Shown: positions 47,329 to 59,485 of the stretch, in pieces
Position numbering within the stretch: position 1 is the stretch's first letter
How the letters are laid out: the number at the start of each line of letters is the position of its first letter
Assembly: GCF_003573695.1 (NCBI RefSeq)
Contig: NC_039361.1
Coordinates: 135,502,777 to 135,566,776, forward strand
Length of the DNA stretch: 64,000 nucleotides
Origin: Papaver somniferum
Lineage: Eukaryota; Streptophyta; Magnoliopsida; Ranunculales; Papaveraceae
Reading direction: 5' to 3'
Made by a program: the position numbers and the translations under genes
Notes under the pieces: generated by a model
Database searches by the model: none
Told to the model about the DNA's origin: nothing
Seen by the model: the letters and a program-made list of their open reading frames with translations, nothing else

Positions 47329-47892
47329 TTAAGTATGAGATTGTGGGAGGAAATCGCAAACCAGACTCAACAAGCTATCTTGTGATAAAAAGAGTTTCTC
47401 AGAGAAGAAAAAAGGAATGTAGGGTTACAGAACCTTTAAACACCAAAAAGTTTATGTACGCACAACTCACAACCCTAGAGAAGGCATAATTGTCGATATT
47501 AACCCTCTTTTATGAAACAAACAGGGAAACCCTTTTCAATATCAATTAGATATAAAAAGATGGAAAGATTCCAAACAGGTGAAACCAAAAGAAAAAAATC
47601 TTTTCCTAAAGCTTGAAGTGTGCAAACTATTGTCTCTTTTGAACCAGGCACATGAGACAAGATACACCAACAACACAATTAAGTTGTGCTAGGGCGAACA
47701 ATAATTTTTCCACCATAACCTTCTTGAACGGAATTCTTAAAAACCCTGTTTAACAGATTGTTTATACCGTATTCTTTTCTCTAGTGGTCTAGTCTTTTCT
47801 TTGGAAATAAACTTCTTGGGAGAAGATATGGACTTACATACCTCAGACGATTTATGAACACGTTTGAGCTTGTTTGCTAATCGATTTGCTCT

Positions 47893-49244
47893 TCATTGAA
47901 GTTTGTTGACATATTTTATCTTATGTTTGTACTTGAAACATTTTGAGCGTTCATGACCCTTGAGAGTACAATAAGAACATGTCAACAAAGAGGATGGTTC
48001 AGACGCCATAGTTGTGTAAGATATTAAACACATGGTGGAACCAGAAAAATTAGAAATCGAATTTCCAGCAGACACAGAGAAATCCATTTTTTTTTTCCAG
48101 AATGATTGAGGTTTCTTCGAAATAATATCAAGATTGATGTATGTATTGCTACAGTTATCAAAATTAACATTTTCTCAAAGGAGTACGACACTTGACTTTT
48201 CATCTTCATTAGAATCCTAGTGATCAGACATTTCATCAAGAGTTGCAGCAAGACCTTTGTTTCCAGTGTATTTTCTACAATTCAGACACTCATTTTCAAA
48301 ATGACCAAACCCTTTACACTTAAAGCACTGATGCAATCCTCGTCATCGGTATGGTCAGTATCCTTGTTTTTAGGAGGAACATGATTATGAGGTTTAACTG
48401 ATGACTTAGGTTTATCTCTAGTGAACCGTTTACTTCTCTTCAACAGAAGATCTTTAAACTGTCTTGTTATCAAAGAGACTGACTTGTCAAGATCTTCATC
48501 TGATGAATCAGTCTCAGAAGGATCATCTTCAGAGATGCCAACACTTTTACTTTTATCAAGTAATTTAGTATACTTTTGTGCTTCGAAATCGATATCCTTT
48601 CCAGATTTGGATGTATGCTCGTAATCAAAGATATATAACTTCCCAAACAAAGTATTTCTGTATAGAGTGTTAAGGTTATTTCCTTCAACAATGCCATGCT
48701 TCTTAGAATCATATTTGGCTGGTAACGATCTGAGAATTTTCATCACAATGTCCTTTTCAGGAATAGTCTTACCCAATGCAAAAGATGCATTAACAATTTC
48801 AGATACTTTGTGATTGAACTCATCAAATGAATCCTCATCAGCCATATGAAGGTTTTCTCAATCAGAATTTAGGTTTTGAAGCCTAGCTTCCTTTTCAGAG
48901 GTATTCCCTTCGAATACAGTTTCTAAGATATCCCAGGCTTCTTTATACTTAGTGCACATAGTCACATGGTGCTGCAGATCTGTGGTAATAGCATGGATGA
49001 TAGCATTTAATCCGTCAGAATTTCGCTTTGCAGAAAGAATCTCGGCAGCATCATATTTACCAATATCCTTTGGAGTGGTTACATCGCCTTCTGTAACTTC
49101 CGGAGGATCTTAGCCATTAACTACATAAACCCATGATTAAAAATCACGCGCTTGAAGGAAGGCACACATACCAATTTTCCACCATAAGTAATTTGAGCCA
49201 TCGAAAACTGGTCGTACGTTTATAGATATAGAACTTTTGTCCAT
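47893..49244 (-). pseudogene. Copia gag (UBN2 type) with two zinc knuckles, copia-2
   Basis: Starts at Met 49242-49244 after a leader matching copia-1. The N-terminal part reads VRPVFDGSNYLWWKIGMCAFLQARDF, then KYDAAEILSAKRNSDGLNAI: the DUF4219/UBN2 gag pattern. The longest frame, 48282-48845, continues with FNHKVSEIVNASFALGK and MKILRSLPAKYD. Two CCHC knuckles follow: C-x2-C-x4-H-x4-C near 48265-48335 (CFKCKGFGHFENEC, in a shifted frame) and near 47930-47980 (CSYCTLKGHERSKC). Stops near 49137, 49110 and 48859 and frameshifts near 48330 and 48050 break it. Gag packages the RNA; the knuckles bind nucleic acid. Confidence 0.88.
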
Positions 49245-49296
49245 AGAGTCAGATCGCTATAAACACATACTTATAAGGTCTTAAACGTGTTTGCCT

Positions 49297-49308
49297 GCTC
49301 TGATACCA
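49297..49308 (-). promoter_or_regulatory. Primer-binding site of copia-2 (tRNA-Met type)
   Basis: The plus strand GCTCTGATACCA is the exact complement of TGGTATCAGAGC, two bases inside the right LTR. Confidence 0.92.
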
Positions 49309-49310
49309 AT

Positions 49311-51001
49311 TGAAAAAGTGGGGGTCTAACAACCACACCCAATATTTCGCTTAGAAATCTGTATGGACAAACTACAATATACTTTCAAGAGAATCAACTA
49401 GACAATCAGACTCAATCTTTAGAAAAGTATATGAAAGAGATATATCTCAATTTCTCAATTTAATCCGCAATCAAACAAATAGGAATTTGCGAGCCCGATT
49501 GAATAAGAGAAATAACTTGGACGATATCAAAAACCAATATCCAAGTGTCAATCAATTCAATCAACAACCCAAAGGCCGGATTCACGAACTGATTGATCTT
49601 AATGCACAACCTGTGATATTTCAATTATATAAACAAATATAATGCGGAAAAGAAATAACACATGCTCCAGAAATTTTGTTAACGAGGAAACCGCAAATGC
49701 AGAAAAACCCGGGGACCTAGTCCAGCTTTATAGACCACACTGTATTAAGCCGCTACAGACACTAGCCTACTACCAATGAACTTCGAACTGGAATGTTGTT
49801 GAGCCCTAATCAACCTCACACCGATCAAGGTACATTTGCGCTCCTTACGTCTCTGAACCCCAACAGGATTCTACGCACTTGATTCCCTTATCTGATCTCA
49901 CCAACAACTAAGAGTTGCTACGAAGCAAAGTCGAAGACTTGATAATTAAATCTGTCTCACACAGAAAAGTCTATTGAGATAGATAAATCTGTCTCCCACA
50001 CAAATACCTATAAGTTTTGTTCCGTCTTTTGATAGATCAAGGTGCACAGGAACCAATTGATAAACCAGACTTATATTCCCGAAGAACAGCCTAGTATTAT
50101 CAATCACCTCAAAATAATCTTAATCATGTGGAAACGAAACAAGATATTATGGAATCACAAACGATGAGACGAAGATGTTTGTGACTTGTTTTTATCTTGC
50201 CTATCGGATATCAATCTCAAGCAAATCTTAGAGAAGATAGTACTCAATACGATTAGACAGGGCAAGATCAGAATACATAACTACAGAAAAATAGTTGGGT
50301 CTGGCTTCACAATCCGAATGAAGTCTTCAAGTCGTTATCCTATAGGGTTTTGGGAAAAACCTAAGGTTAAAGGAGAATCGACTCTAGTCGCAACTAGTAT
50401 CACACATGAGATGTGGGGATTAGGTTTCCCAGTTGCTAGAGTTCTCCCTTATATAGTTTTCAAATCAGGGTTTAAAAATCAATGTTACCTTGGTAACAAA
50501 GCATTCAATATTCACCGCTAGATGAAAACCTGATTAGATTCAATCTAATATCTTTCAATCGTTAGATCGAACTTAGATTGTTACACACAAATGAAATGTA
50601 CCTTCATTTAGATATGAGTAACCGTACCTAAACGTGTACACCTTGTTGGCTCAACAATAGTTAACCGAAGTTTTCTATATGAACACTTTCATATCAACCT
50701 AATTCATCTTAACCACAACTAGTTCAAATGACTCAAATTAAACTAGTTCTAGAGTTGTTTAATTGTTTATATTCTCATACAAGTATACAAGACACAATTG
50801 AAACAAAATCGGTTTGATTCACTTGAATCGATTCATGAACATTATAGCCACGGTTTGCAAAAGATTGCATTCCTTATTATATTAATGTATAGGTTCATGA
50901 CATAACCGATTTTCGAACATAACTCACTCAAGTATGCAAACGCGTACGCGTACCTAAGTATCCGGACTTCGACTGTGTTCGAAAGTACACAAATGGGTAC
51001 G
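49311..51001 (-). repeat. 5' LTR of copia-2, first part
   Basis: Starts TGAAAAAGTGGGGG and is collinear with 43137-44840. It is cut at 51001 by gypsy-3; the rest continues from 58872. Confidence 0.9.
50997..51001. repeat. Target-site duplication GTACG, left copy (gypsy-3)
   Basis: GTACG before TGGTAGG at 51002, repeated at 58867-58871. The target is part of the GGTACGCATAC motif array of the copia-2 LTR. Confidence 0.93.
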
Positions 51002-52839
51002 TGGTAGGTTTCTAAAAAAGACATACAAACTAATACCGCAAGTGCACGGTGTCGAGGTGTAGAACAATGCAAATACGGGTCGATCCACAGGGACAAGGTG
51101 TGTGTAGTTGAAGCTTAGAGTTTCACTAAAACTGAGTTGTAACAAAGAGTCTTGGTTGTGTTAAAACACACTTGAGATGATGGCAGTGACTGAACTGAAA
51201 AACAGTAGAATGTAAAGCAAGTAAACAGGAACATGCTAGGGCTTTTGAATCCACCTCTAACTCACACTGACTATTCATCACTGACAGTAACTTTGTTTTT
51301 CTATAACCACCAGCAAGAGGGATGTCAATCCTCTATATATCAAGGGTCATTTTGATATGAAATCTCCTATCACAACTAAGGTATCTTCCCTAAGTATTAA
51401 CTGTCTGTTTAAAGCACAATTAATCAAAAGAACAATATATAAAATTAAGCATGAGTTGCAGTTCAGCAACACTAAATGATTCTAACTACAATGGATGCCT
51501 GACATCCAATGTGAAAGACTAGTGTTGAAGCCCTAAGATGGAGTTTCACTATGAGCATTTACACACATCATGGCTACTGACAAGAGCATGAATAACAAGC
51601 AATAAGCTAGGGCTTCATCTCAAACCTAGCAGAACAGGTTAGAACATAATTGATAGTGCAAAACAATTGAAAATAACACAAAACAGTTGAACTAAAAACT
51701 GGCTAGTCCAGTCCTCTTGGGTGAATCTCTGGCTAGCCCAGGCATACCTCTAACACATACCCATCATCCCTATTTATACACAAATCCAAAATTAGGGTTA
51801 ACACCCTCTTCCCCAAAACAGTGAAATTAGGGTTTTAAAATTACTCCTTACCAACTCTCTGAAAACGAATGATAACTCTCACCCATGCTTCCAATTCTTC
51901 TCCTGATGCTCCCCACGCTTCAATTGCTTCTCAATTTCGACCTAATTTCCCAATTTTACACGCTAGGGTTTCTGATAGAAAACGTGCAGAAATTGAGAAA
52001 ATAGGTGGCTAAGGAGAAGGGAAAATGATGGGATTAGGTTCCTTTGATGGACGTGATGGTTATGATGATGGTTGAGGTGGTGACAGAGAGTTGGTGGCGG
52101 AGCAGGTGGTGGAAATGGTGGTGGTATGGCGTTTGTAGAGGAAGAGAAAGGGAAAGAAGGAGATGGCTCGATGGAAAATGGATTGGGTTTGTTTGGTTTT
52201 GGGTTATAAACCTAGATGCTAGGGTGTTGAGTGGGTTTAGCAATTGTTGATGAATAGCGAGGATGAGACGTTGGATGCGAAGATGATGGATCGATCTAAT
52301 GGCGAGATGGAAGGAAGCGGGAAGCGACCGTTGGATGCCCGATACAACGAAACTGACGGCTCAAGATGGAGTTAGGTGCTGTAGTGTTTGACAGGAGCTT
52401 CAGACTTCGATGCTCGACGATGAAACGACCGTAGGATGCTGAGATGATCCAATCCGACGGCTGAATATGAAGGCGGGTATGGATATTGGAAATGGGTTTG
52501 GGTGAGGGTTTTGGGCCTTGGATATGCCAAGCCCATATCTTCTTTAAGAACAATTCTTCCTCTTCAAGCCCAGTTCTAGCCTTTTGGTCTTGCGCACAAC
52601 ATTCTTCGCGGCTTCCTTGTGTGATTCCTCTTGGCTTCCACCACTTTTCTGCTCTTTTTTCTCTGCTATTCATCCAAACTTTATTTATTACCTAAAAATG
52701 CAAAATTAGTTAATAAAAATATTTATTCTTGAAAACAAAGAAAATACAGAATATGGGATAAAATGTAGAATTAATGCACAAAAGATGAGTTAAATGCCAA
52801 CAAAAAGATATAGAAATATGCACTTTTTAGGACTCATCA
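51002..52839 (-). repeat. 3' LTR of gypsy-3
   Basis: 1,838 bp, TGGTAGG to GACTCATCA. Small open frames inside (52044-52250, 52296-52673 and others) recur in the other LTR and are not genes. Confidence 0.93.
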
Positions 52840-52854
52840 AATACCCCCAAACCT
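52840..52854 (-). promoter_or_regulatory. Polypurine tract of gypsy-3
   Basis: The plus strand AATACCCCCAAACCT is identical to the gypsy-2 tract at 20488-20502. Confidence 0.9.
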
Positions 52855-53461
52855 GAATTTTACTTGTCCTCAAGTAAAACAAAACTAAGGGAATCCTACC
52901 TATACCACTGTCGCTGGTCTCTCGAATGCATTTAGCGTATGCACTAAGCCTTTTAAACCACTAAGTGTCCCTAGTGGACGAGTGAAGTCTCGTGAAGGTT
53001 TGCTTAGAACGTACCTACAAAGTTCTAGGACAAAATATAAGCTCAGATTCCATCAAATGTGACATGTGCAAGACAGTTTAAGCTCACAGCAAAATGGAGA
53101 TGTCAATCTAGCTATCAAAGGCACAATCCTAGCACTGATAACAAATAAAGACATGTGATAAGAGTGTAAAGTGTATCTACACATGTGTAAAGAAAGATCG
53201 GATGTTATGACTACTAATCACCAAGAGATAGTTTCTCAGGCTAAGAACCAAGGTCGAAATCTAGCTAGCTGTCCGGACTTTACGAGAATTGTGAATGAGT
53301 TGGAGGTATTTCACAATTACTCGCGTTGTACATCAATGGCATACACCCTTCCTTGCTTATTACAATGAAACAACAAAATGACTCTTTACATGACTCTTAT
53401 TTACATTGACTACTCTCTTTTATTTTTGGAACAAGAGAGGATGGAATTGATAAATACTTGA

Positions 53462-53500
<39 letters not shown>

Positions 53501-54139
53501 GGAAACATTTTGATACATAACAAAAGAAACAAAAAATTACATGACACTTTGCAAGAGGTAGCCCTTTTTGATGCACCCAGTTAAATTCGATGGTTGTTTT
53601 CTTAATGTAACCTCCACCTTCTATCCCAACCAACCAAAGAACAAGCTAGTCAAGTTTCGTTCAGTATTCTAAAGTGATTGGCAACTAAAACTTCCGATAG
53701 AACACCTCAAGGATGAGGCTATACATGTATTGGTAGATCGTGCGCGTGCAATTTCTTATCACTATGTGAATTGTGCTAGAATCAGGGTGCCTAAATATCT
53801 AGACTAAGACTCCTAAAAATTACATATTTGCACAAGAGTCAACATTTCAAGGTAAATGAGCTCCATTTTTATTTTTTTATCATTTTTAATTTTTTTTGGA
53901 ATTTTTAAATTTTTTCAAAAAGAAGGAGTTCTTTTTTCAATTATGGCATATTATCAAAGTATCTACTTTTCACCCCCAAACCTAAACTAAACATTGTCCT
54001 CAATGTTTCAAAATATGAACAAATTATAATACAACATATGAAGAGGATCATGTTGAGTAGAGAAAAAGGAAAGAGAATACCCGATTTCGGCGAAAGCAAG
54101 ATTAGAACTCCGTTATTCAAGGCAAGAATCCAACATATG
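52855..54139 (-). other. Non-coding 3' part of gypsy-3 with a long T-run
   Basis: No convincing frame. Holds an uninterrupted run of about 31 T at 53466-53496 (A-run on the element strand) and TTTTT-rich sequence near 53860-53940. Confidence 0.7.
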
Positions 54140-54478
54140 TCAGCCGAGATCATATTGGATTAGCAAAATATATACAAAAGGAACAAAAGGATTTTTAAAA
54201 TTTTTATCTACTGGATTATATACAAAAAATTCACCATACACTAACAATCTAAAGAGTTGAGGATCAACCCAAAAGACAAAGTGTAGAGGTTTCAACAGCT
54301 TCACACAATAATATGATAGGCATGCAAGTGAAGCTGTGAAACAAAATGAGCTACCCCCAAACCTGGATTTTTCAACAGATAAAATTTTGGATACAAAATC
54401 TCGCAGTTTTTGGGGTTCATCATGCACAAGGTCTAATTCGAAATGAACTTTGCTAGGGACGGGTAACATGCTATCCAA
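54140..54478 (-). CDS. 112-codon hydrophobic frame downstream of gag in gypsy-3 (unknown function)
   Basis: An uninterrupted minus-strand frame from MDSMLPVPSKVHFELDLVHD to a stop at 54140. It has a basic stretch (KILSVEKSRFGG), then a hydrophobic, Cys-rich region (FCFTASLACLSYYCVKLL, LHFVFWVDPQLFRLLVYGEF) that could lie in a membrane or form a globular core. No known domain recognised. It sits downstream of gag where pol would begin in an autonomous element. Possibly a separate product or a conserved non-autonomous-element feature; expression is unknown. Confidence 0.4.
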   Translation of the reverse strand: MDSMLPVPSKVHFELDLVHDEPQKLRDFVSKILSVEKSRFGGSSFCFTASLACLSYYCVKLLKPLHFVFWVDPQLFRLLVYGEFFVYNPVDKNFKNPFVPFVYILLIQYDLG

Positions 54479-54599
54479 CTGTGGTTCCTCAAAGATTTAT
54501 TTAGATGCAAAATAGTCCAAAAGGACTTGAGAGGCACACAGTTCCACCTAGATTAGGGACTCTCAGAAAATTGGTTTGACAATATGGGTACAAACCAAT

Positions 54600-55890
54600 C
54601 TAGGTGGGTGGAAGGCTATCAGATTGTGACTTAGGCAAGAAAGTGACATCTAAGTGTCTCACATGCATGAGATCAAGAGTATCAATATTATCAGTCACAT
54701 CAGCATTATCTAAGTCACACTCAAGATGTGTAGCATGCTCATCATCACAAAAAATTTGCACAAGTCCTAATTCAGAATCGTGGTTATCCGATATATTCAA
54801 ATTATCATCAACAGAAGCAATATATTGTGGCTTAAGTATGGAATCAGACACATCAACTATGTTTTCCTGCATAGGATCATTAGTGTCAACAGAAGATTTA
54901 CCTAAGTCATGCTCTTCACAGGATAATTGCACAATATCAAAATCAGTATCAACATCACATGCATATGGAATATTAGAAGAAATATCATTCATGAAGGTCG
55001 GGGCAGAAAAGCCTATTGTATTTGAAACCAAAGGTTCCACAACATTTTCAGCATAGACATGTTCTTCTAACATAATACATATCATCATCATCATCATAGT
55101 AATATGCATACTTGTCCCTATTAGCAGTTGTGGTGTCATTAGTCAACTCATGTTCCTCTAGATTAGGTTCATATTCAATATCATACACATGAGAAGGACT
55201 AGACATGCTATTTTCAAAGTTCAATTCATTACCACCTATATCATGTGATAGTGTCTCAGTTTCCCTAATGGATTCCCATTGACGGGTTTTCTCCGCAATC
55301 TCAGCTAAAAATTTCCATGCATCATCCACAGTTTTATCAAGAAATTCACCATTACACATACACTCAACCATGGCTCGAGATTTAAAGTCTAGTCCCTCAT
55401 AGAGGATAGCGACAAGTCTCCACTTCTCAAATCCATGGTGTGGACATTCGCTCAACAAATCATTAAAACGTTCAAAATAGTCAAAAACAGTTTCCTCATC
55501 CAATTGGACAAAACAATTGATACTTTGACGAATAGCGATGGTCCTATGATGTGGAAAGAATTTTTTGAAAAATAGATCTGTGAGTTGGTCCCAAGTGTTG
55601 ATTGATTGTGGTCTCAAACCGTAAAACCATGTTTTGGCCCTTTCCTTTAGAGAAAATGTAAACAAACGCAATTTCAAGAGTCTTCGGACATATGATCAGG
55701 TTGCATAGTCCGACAAATTTGTTCAAACTCTCTTACATGAGTATAGGGGTTCTCAGAATCGAACCCTCGAAATAGGAAGTATTTGTATCATGCTTGCATT
55801 TATTTTAAAAGGGTTATTGGTTTGAGGTAAGACAATACATGATAATGGAATTTTTATTGTGGGATACATGTATTCATGGAGAGCACTAGG
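54600..55890 (-). pseudogene. Gypsy gag with acidic C-terminal region, gypsy-3
   Basis: In element order: LPIFRGFDSENPYTHVREFE (about 55700-55800) ending at a stop near 55680; then 55048-55677 with KLRLFTFSLKERAKTWFYGL, TDLFFKKFFPHHR, FNDLLSECPHHGFEKWRL and EIAEKTRQWES, the retrotransposon gag domain. An Asp run at a CAT/ATG microsatellite (about 55080-55100) is a likely slippage frameshift; the next frame (54600-55139) goes on as a strongly acidic region with repeated D-N-x-D-x-D motifs and ends PKSQSDSLPPT. No zinc knuckle seen. Gag would form the particle; lack of pol makes the element non-autonomous. A single intact frame is not visible, so this copy may also depend on others for gag. Confidence 0.82.
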
Positions 55891-56988
55891 TTGGCCCATA
55901 TTGAAAAGACACAAAGCCCACTATTTGGTTTTAAAGGGTTTTCAAAAATTTGGTTTTTTATGGGAAAATTTTGGTTTTTATGGGTTTTGAAAACTTTGGT
56001 TTTTATGGGATTAAAAATTTGGTTTTCGAAATTAGGAGCAAATTTTTTTTTTTTTTTTTTTTGTGTTGGGTTTTGAAGCCCAAATTTTAGTTTAAAAGAA
56101 ACTACAAGCCTAACAAACAACTAAATTACAAGCCCAAATAAAGAAATAAATAAAAATAAAACTAATTATTACAAACCCAAAAAAAAGAAAATAAAAATAA
56201 AACTAAAATTATTACAATCCCAAATAAAAAAAAATAAAAGAAATAAAATTAAAATAATTATTACATGCCCAAAAAGATAATTAAAATTACAAACCCAAAA
56301 GAGAATAACAATACAAACCAAAAAAACTACAAGCCCAAAAAAATTTGGGTTTGGGTTTAGGCTTACCTTTTTGGAGGGAAGCCCAGTTGGGCTTTTATCC
56401 CTTTTCTTAAGTTGCACAAGCCCAGTTGGGCTTGGGATCTTCCTAAACTTTTGTTGGAGAGGCCCAGTTGGGCTTTGGCTCTCAGCAACAAGCTCAGACC
56501 AGCAACTCAACAATAACAGAAGGAAAGCAACAGCAGCACCAGAGGCTGGCTGTAGCAATGGCCCAAGCACCAGCAGCAGCAGGAAGAAGTAGCAGCAGCA
56601 GCAGGGAGAAGAAGAAAGTAGCAGCACAGTTGCAGCAACAACAGCAAGAGCACCAGAGGCTCAGCACCAGCAGCAGCAAGTGGCAAGCCCAGCAGCAGCA
56701 GCACAGCAGCAGAGGCTGGCAGCAGCAACAGGAAGCAGCAGCAGCAACAACACCTGTTGGCTCAAAAAGAGAAGTAAGTTTCTCTTGAAAAAGAAGCAAT
56801 GAGGGATCAATACAGCAGTGATATGCAAACTAAGATGCAAACTAATATGCAATATGCAAGATGCTAATGCAAGTTACACTAAGATGCAGTTAACCTAAGA
56901 TGCAATGCAAAACAGTAAGATGCACAGCAAGTTATGCAAAAACAGCAAATTAAGATACAAGAAAAACTTCAACAAAACAGCAGCCAAG
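55891..56988 (-). other. 5' leader of gypsy-3: homopolymer, CAG-rich and GATGCAA repeats
   Basis: Non-coding leader with GGTTTTTATGGG repeats (about 55945-56030), a T-run at about 56044-56062, A-rich tracts with ACAAGCCCA (56100-56345), CCCAGTTGGGCTT palindromic repeats (56380-56475), a CAG/CAA-rich stretch (56510-56755) and GATGCAA-type repeats (56820-56930). The open frames over the CAG tract (poly-Gln or poly-Leu, depending on strand) are treated as artefacts of the repeat. Confidence 0.75.
56510..56755. repeat. CAG/CAA-rich low-complexity tract
   Basis: Imperfect AGCAGCAGC and CAACAGCAG repeats with embedded CACCAGAGGCT copies (three). Codes for nothing recognisable. Confidence 0.85.
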
Positions 56989-57006
56989 TCCCCGGCAACG
57001 GCGCCA
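56989..57006 (-). promoter_or_regulatory. Primer-binding site of gypsy-3 (tRNA-Asp type)
   Basis: The plus strand TCCCCGGCAACGGCGCCA has the form of the 3' end of plant tRNA-Asp including CCA, so the element strand is its full 18-nt complement. It lies six bases from the LTR. Confidence 0.9.
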
Positions 57007-57012
57007 AAAACT

Positions 57013-58866
57013 TGGTAGGTTTCTAAAAAAGACATGCAAACTAATACCGCAAGTGCACGGTGTCGAGGTGTAGAACAATGCAAATACGGGTCGATCCACA
57101 GGGACAAGGTGTGTGTAGTTGAAGCTTAGAGTTTCACTAAAACTGAGTTGTAACAAAGAGTCTTGGTTGTGTTAAAACACACTTGAGATGATGGCAGTGA
57201 CTGAACTGAAAAACAGTAGAATGTAAAGCAATTAAACAGGAACATGCTAGGGCTTTTGAATCCACCTCTAACTCACACTGACTATTCATCACTGACAGTA
57301 ACTTTGTTTTTCTATAACCACCAGCAAGAGGGATGTCAATCCTCTATATATCAAGGGTCATTTTGATATGAAATCTCCTATCACAACTAAGGTATCTTCC
57401 CTAAGTATTAACTGTCTGTTTAAAGCACAATTAATCAAAAGAACAATATATAAAATTAAGCATGAGTTGCAGTTCAGCAACACTAGATGATTCTAACTAC
57501 AATGGATGCCTGACATCCAATGTGAAAGACTAGTGTTGAAGCCCTAAGATGGAGTTTCACTATGAGCATTTACACACATCATGGCTACTGACAAGAGCAT
57601 GAATAACAAGCAATAAGCTAGGGATTCATCTCAACCCTAGCAGAACAGGTTAGAACATAATTGATAGTGCAAAACAATTGAAAATAACACAAAACAGTTG
57701 AACTAAAAACAGGACAGTTGAGGAACTGGCTAGTCCAGTCCTCTTGGGTGAAGCTCTGGCTAGCCCAGGCATACCTCTAACACATACCCATCATCCCTAT
57801 TTATACACAAATCCAAAATTAGGGTTAACACCCTCTTCCCCAAAACAGTGAAATTAGGGTTTTAAAATTACTCCTTACCAACTCTCTGAAAACGAATGAT
57901 AACTCTCACCCATGCTTCCAATTCTTCTCCTGATGCTCCCCACGCTTCAATTGCTTCTCAATTTCGACCTAATTTCCCAATTTTACACGCTAGGGTTTCT
58001 GATAGAAAACGTGCAGAAATTGAGAAAATAGGTGGATAAGGAGAAGGGAAAATGATGGGATTAGGTTCCTTTGATGGACGTGGTGGTTATGATGATGGTT
58101 GAGGTGGTGACAGAGAGTTGGTGGCGGAGCAGGTGGTGGAAATGGTGGTGGTATGGCGTCTGTAGAGGAAGAGAAAGGGAAAGAAGGAGATGGCTCGATG
58201 GAAAATGGATTGGGTTTGTTTGGTTTTGGGTTATAAACCTAGATGCTAGGGTGTTGAGTGGGTTTAGCAATTATTGATGAATAACGAGGATGAGACGTTG
58301 GATGCGAAGATGATGGATCGATCTAACGGTGAGATGGAAGGAAGCGGGAAACGACCGTTGGATGCCCGATACAACGAAACTGACGGCTCAAGATGGAGTT
58401 AGGTGCTGTAGTGTTTTACAGGAGCTTCAGACTTCGATGCTCGACGATGAAGCGACCGTAGGATGCTGAGATGATCCAATCCGACGGCTGAATATGAAGG
58501 CGGGTATGGATATTGGAAATGGGTTTGGGTGAGGGTTTTGGGCCTTGGGTATGCCAAGCCCATATCTTCTTTAAGAACAATTCTTCCTCTTCAAGCCCAG
58601 TTCTAGCCTTTTGGTCTTGCGCACAACATTCTTCGCGGCTTCCTTGTGTGATTCCTCTTGGCTTCCACCACTTTTCTGCTCTTTTTGCTCCGCTATTCAT
58701 CCAAACTTTATTTATTACCTAAAAATGCAAAATTAGTTAATAAAAATATTTATTCTTGAAAACAAAGAAAATACAGAATATGGGATAAAATGTAGAATTA
58801 ATGCACAAAAGATGAGTTAAATGCCAACAAAAAGATATAGAAATATGCACTTTTTAGGACTCATCA
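57013..58866 (-). repeat. 5' LTR of gypsy-3
   Basis: 1,854 bp, TGGTAGG to GACTCATCA, with 16 extra bases near 57708-57730 compared with the other LTR. Confidence 0.93.
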
Positions 58867-58871
58867 GTACG
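58867..58871. repeat. Target-site duplication GTACG, right copy (gypsy-3)
   Basis: Matches 50997-51001; the copia-2 LTR continues from here. Confidence 0.93.
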
Positions 58872-59485
58872 CATACTCCCACACATCCAAATTTCAGTTG
58901 AAATCAGTACGGGTACGCATACCAAAGTTCCAGGACTTCAACTGAGTTTGCCAGTACGCGTACGGGTACCCATACCAAGGCTCCCGGATTTTACCTGACC
59001 TCTCCAGCACGCATACGGGTATGCATACTATACTGGTATTGTATCAATGTATATGCAATTACGCATACTATGTCTATAATCCAATAATGGTTAAGTGTTT
59101 TAAACTCTATTTCAATCATTGAAACATTCTTAGAGGATGATAATAGTTATTTTCACAAACTATTAGCATCAAAGCAATTTTCAAGTTATTGAAATAATCA
59201 ATACGAAACATTCCAGGTCTACATCACATGACTGTCTCACACAAATCATGTAAGATGTTACCAGGCGATTTTTACATGATCATCTTTTGACTTTCGTCAT
59301 GAATATAAGATGAACTTAGTTAAAGCTGAAGCTTACAAACACATATTTCGAGAAATATGTAAGCGAGTTAAACTCAGCTCGAAATTTCAAATGTGTAGAA
59401 ATCGAATACTATATAGTAATACGACTTTTGTCTCAAGAAGGAGATAGAGTAGAAATACACTTTCTGAGTGATAAATGAGTTTCAA
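58872..59485 (-). repeat. 5' LTR of copia-2, second part
   Basis: Collinear with about 44815-45440 of the other LTR, up to GATAAATGAGTTTCA, where the match breaks off. The final ~220 bp expected from 45441-45660 are not here in their original place. Confidence 0.85.

Larger units (their letters stand above)
51002..58866 (-). mobile_element. Gag-only Ty3/Gypsy-type element (gypsy-3, TR-GAG), young
   Basis: 7.9 kb with LTRs 51002-52839 and 57013-58866, polypurine tract, exact tRNA-Asp primer site and GTACG duplication. The 4.2-kb internal region encodes gag and a downstream hydrophobic frame, but no protease, RT, RNase H or integrase. By hand I count about 20 substitutions and one 16-bp indel between the 1.84-kb LTRs, so the insertion is recent. 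It must use pol from another Gypsy element. It shares its polypurine tract and gag style with gypsy-2, which suggests a Tat/Athila relative as helper. Confidence 0.9.

Noticed and set aside
52044..52673. Open frames in the gypsy-3 LTRs on both strands (repeated at 58071-58700)
   Set aside because: LTR sequence duplicated at both ends, no domain; the plus- and minus-strand frames overlap, which fits chance.
56468..56799. Gln-rich and Leu-rich frames over the CAG tract
   Set aside because: Low-complexity trinucleotide repeats are open in many frames; no conserved sequence and no gene context beyond the element leader.
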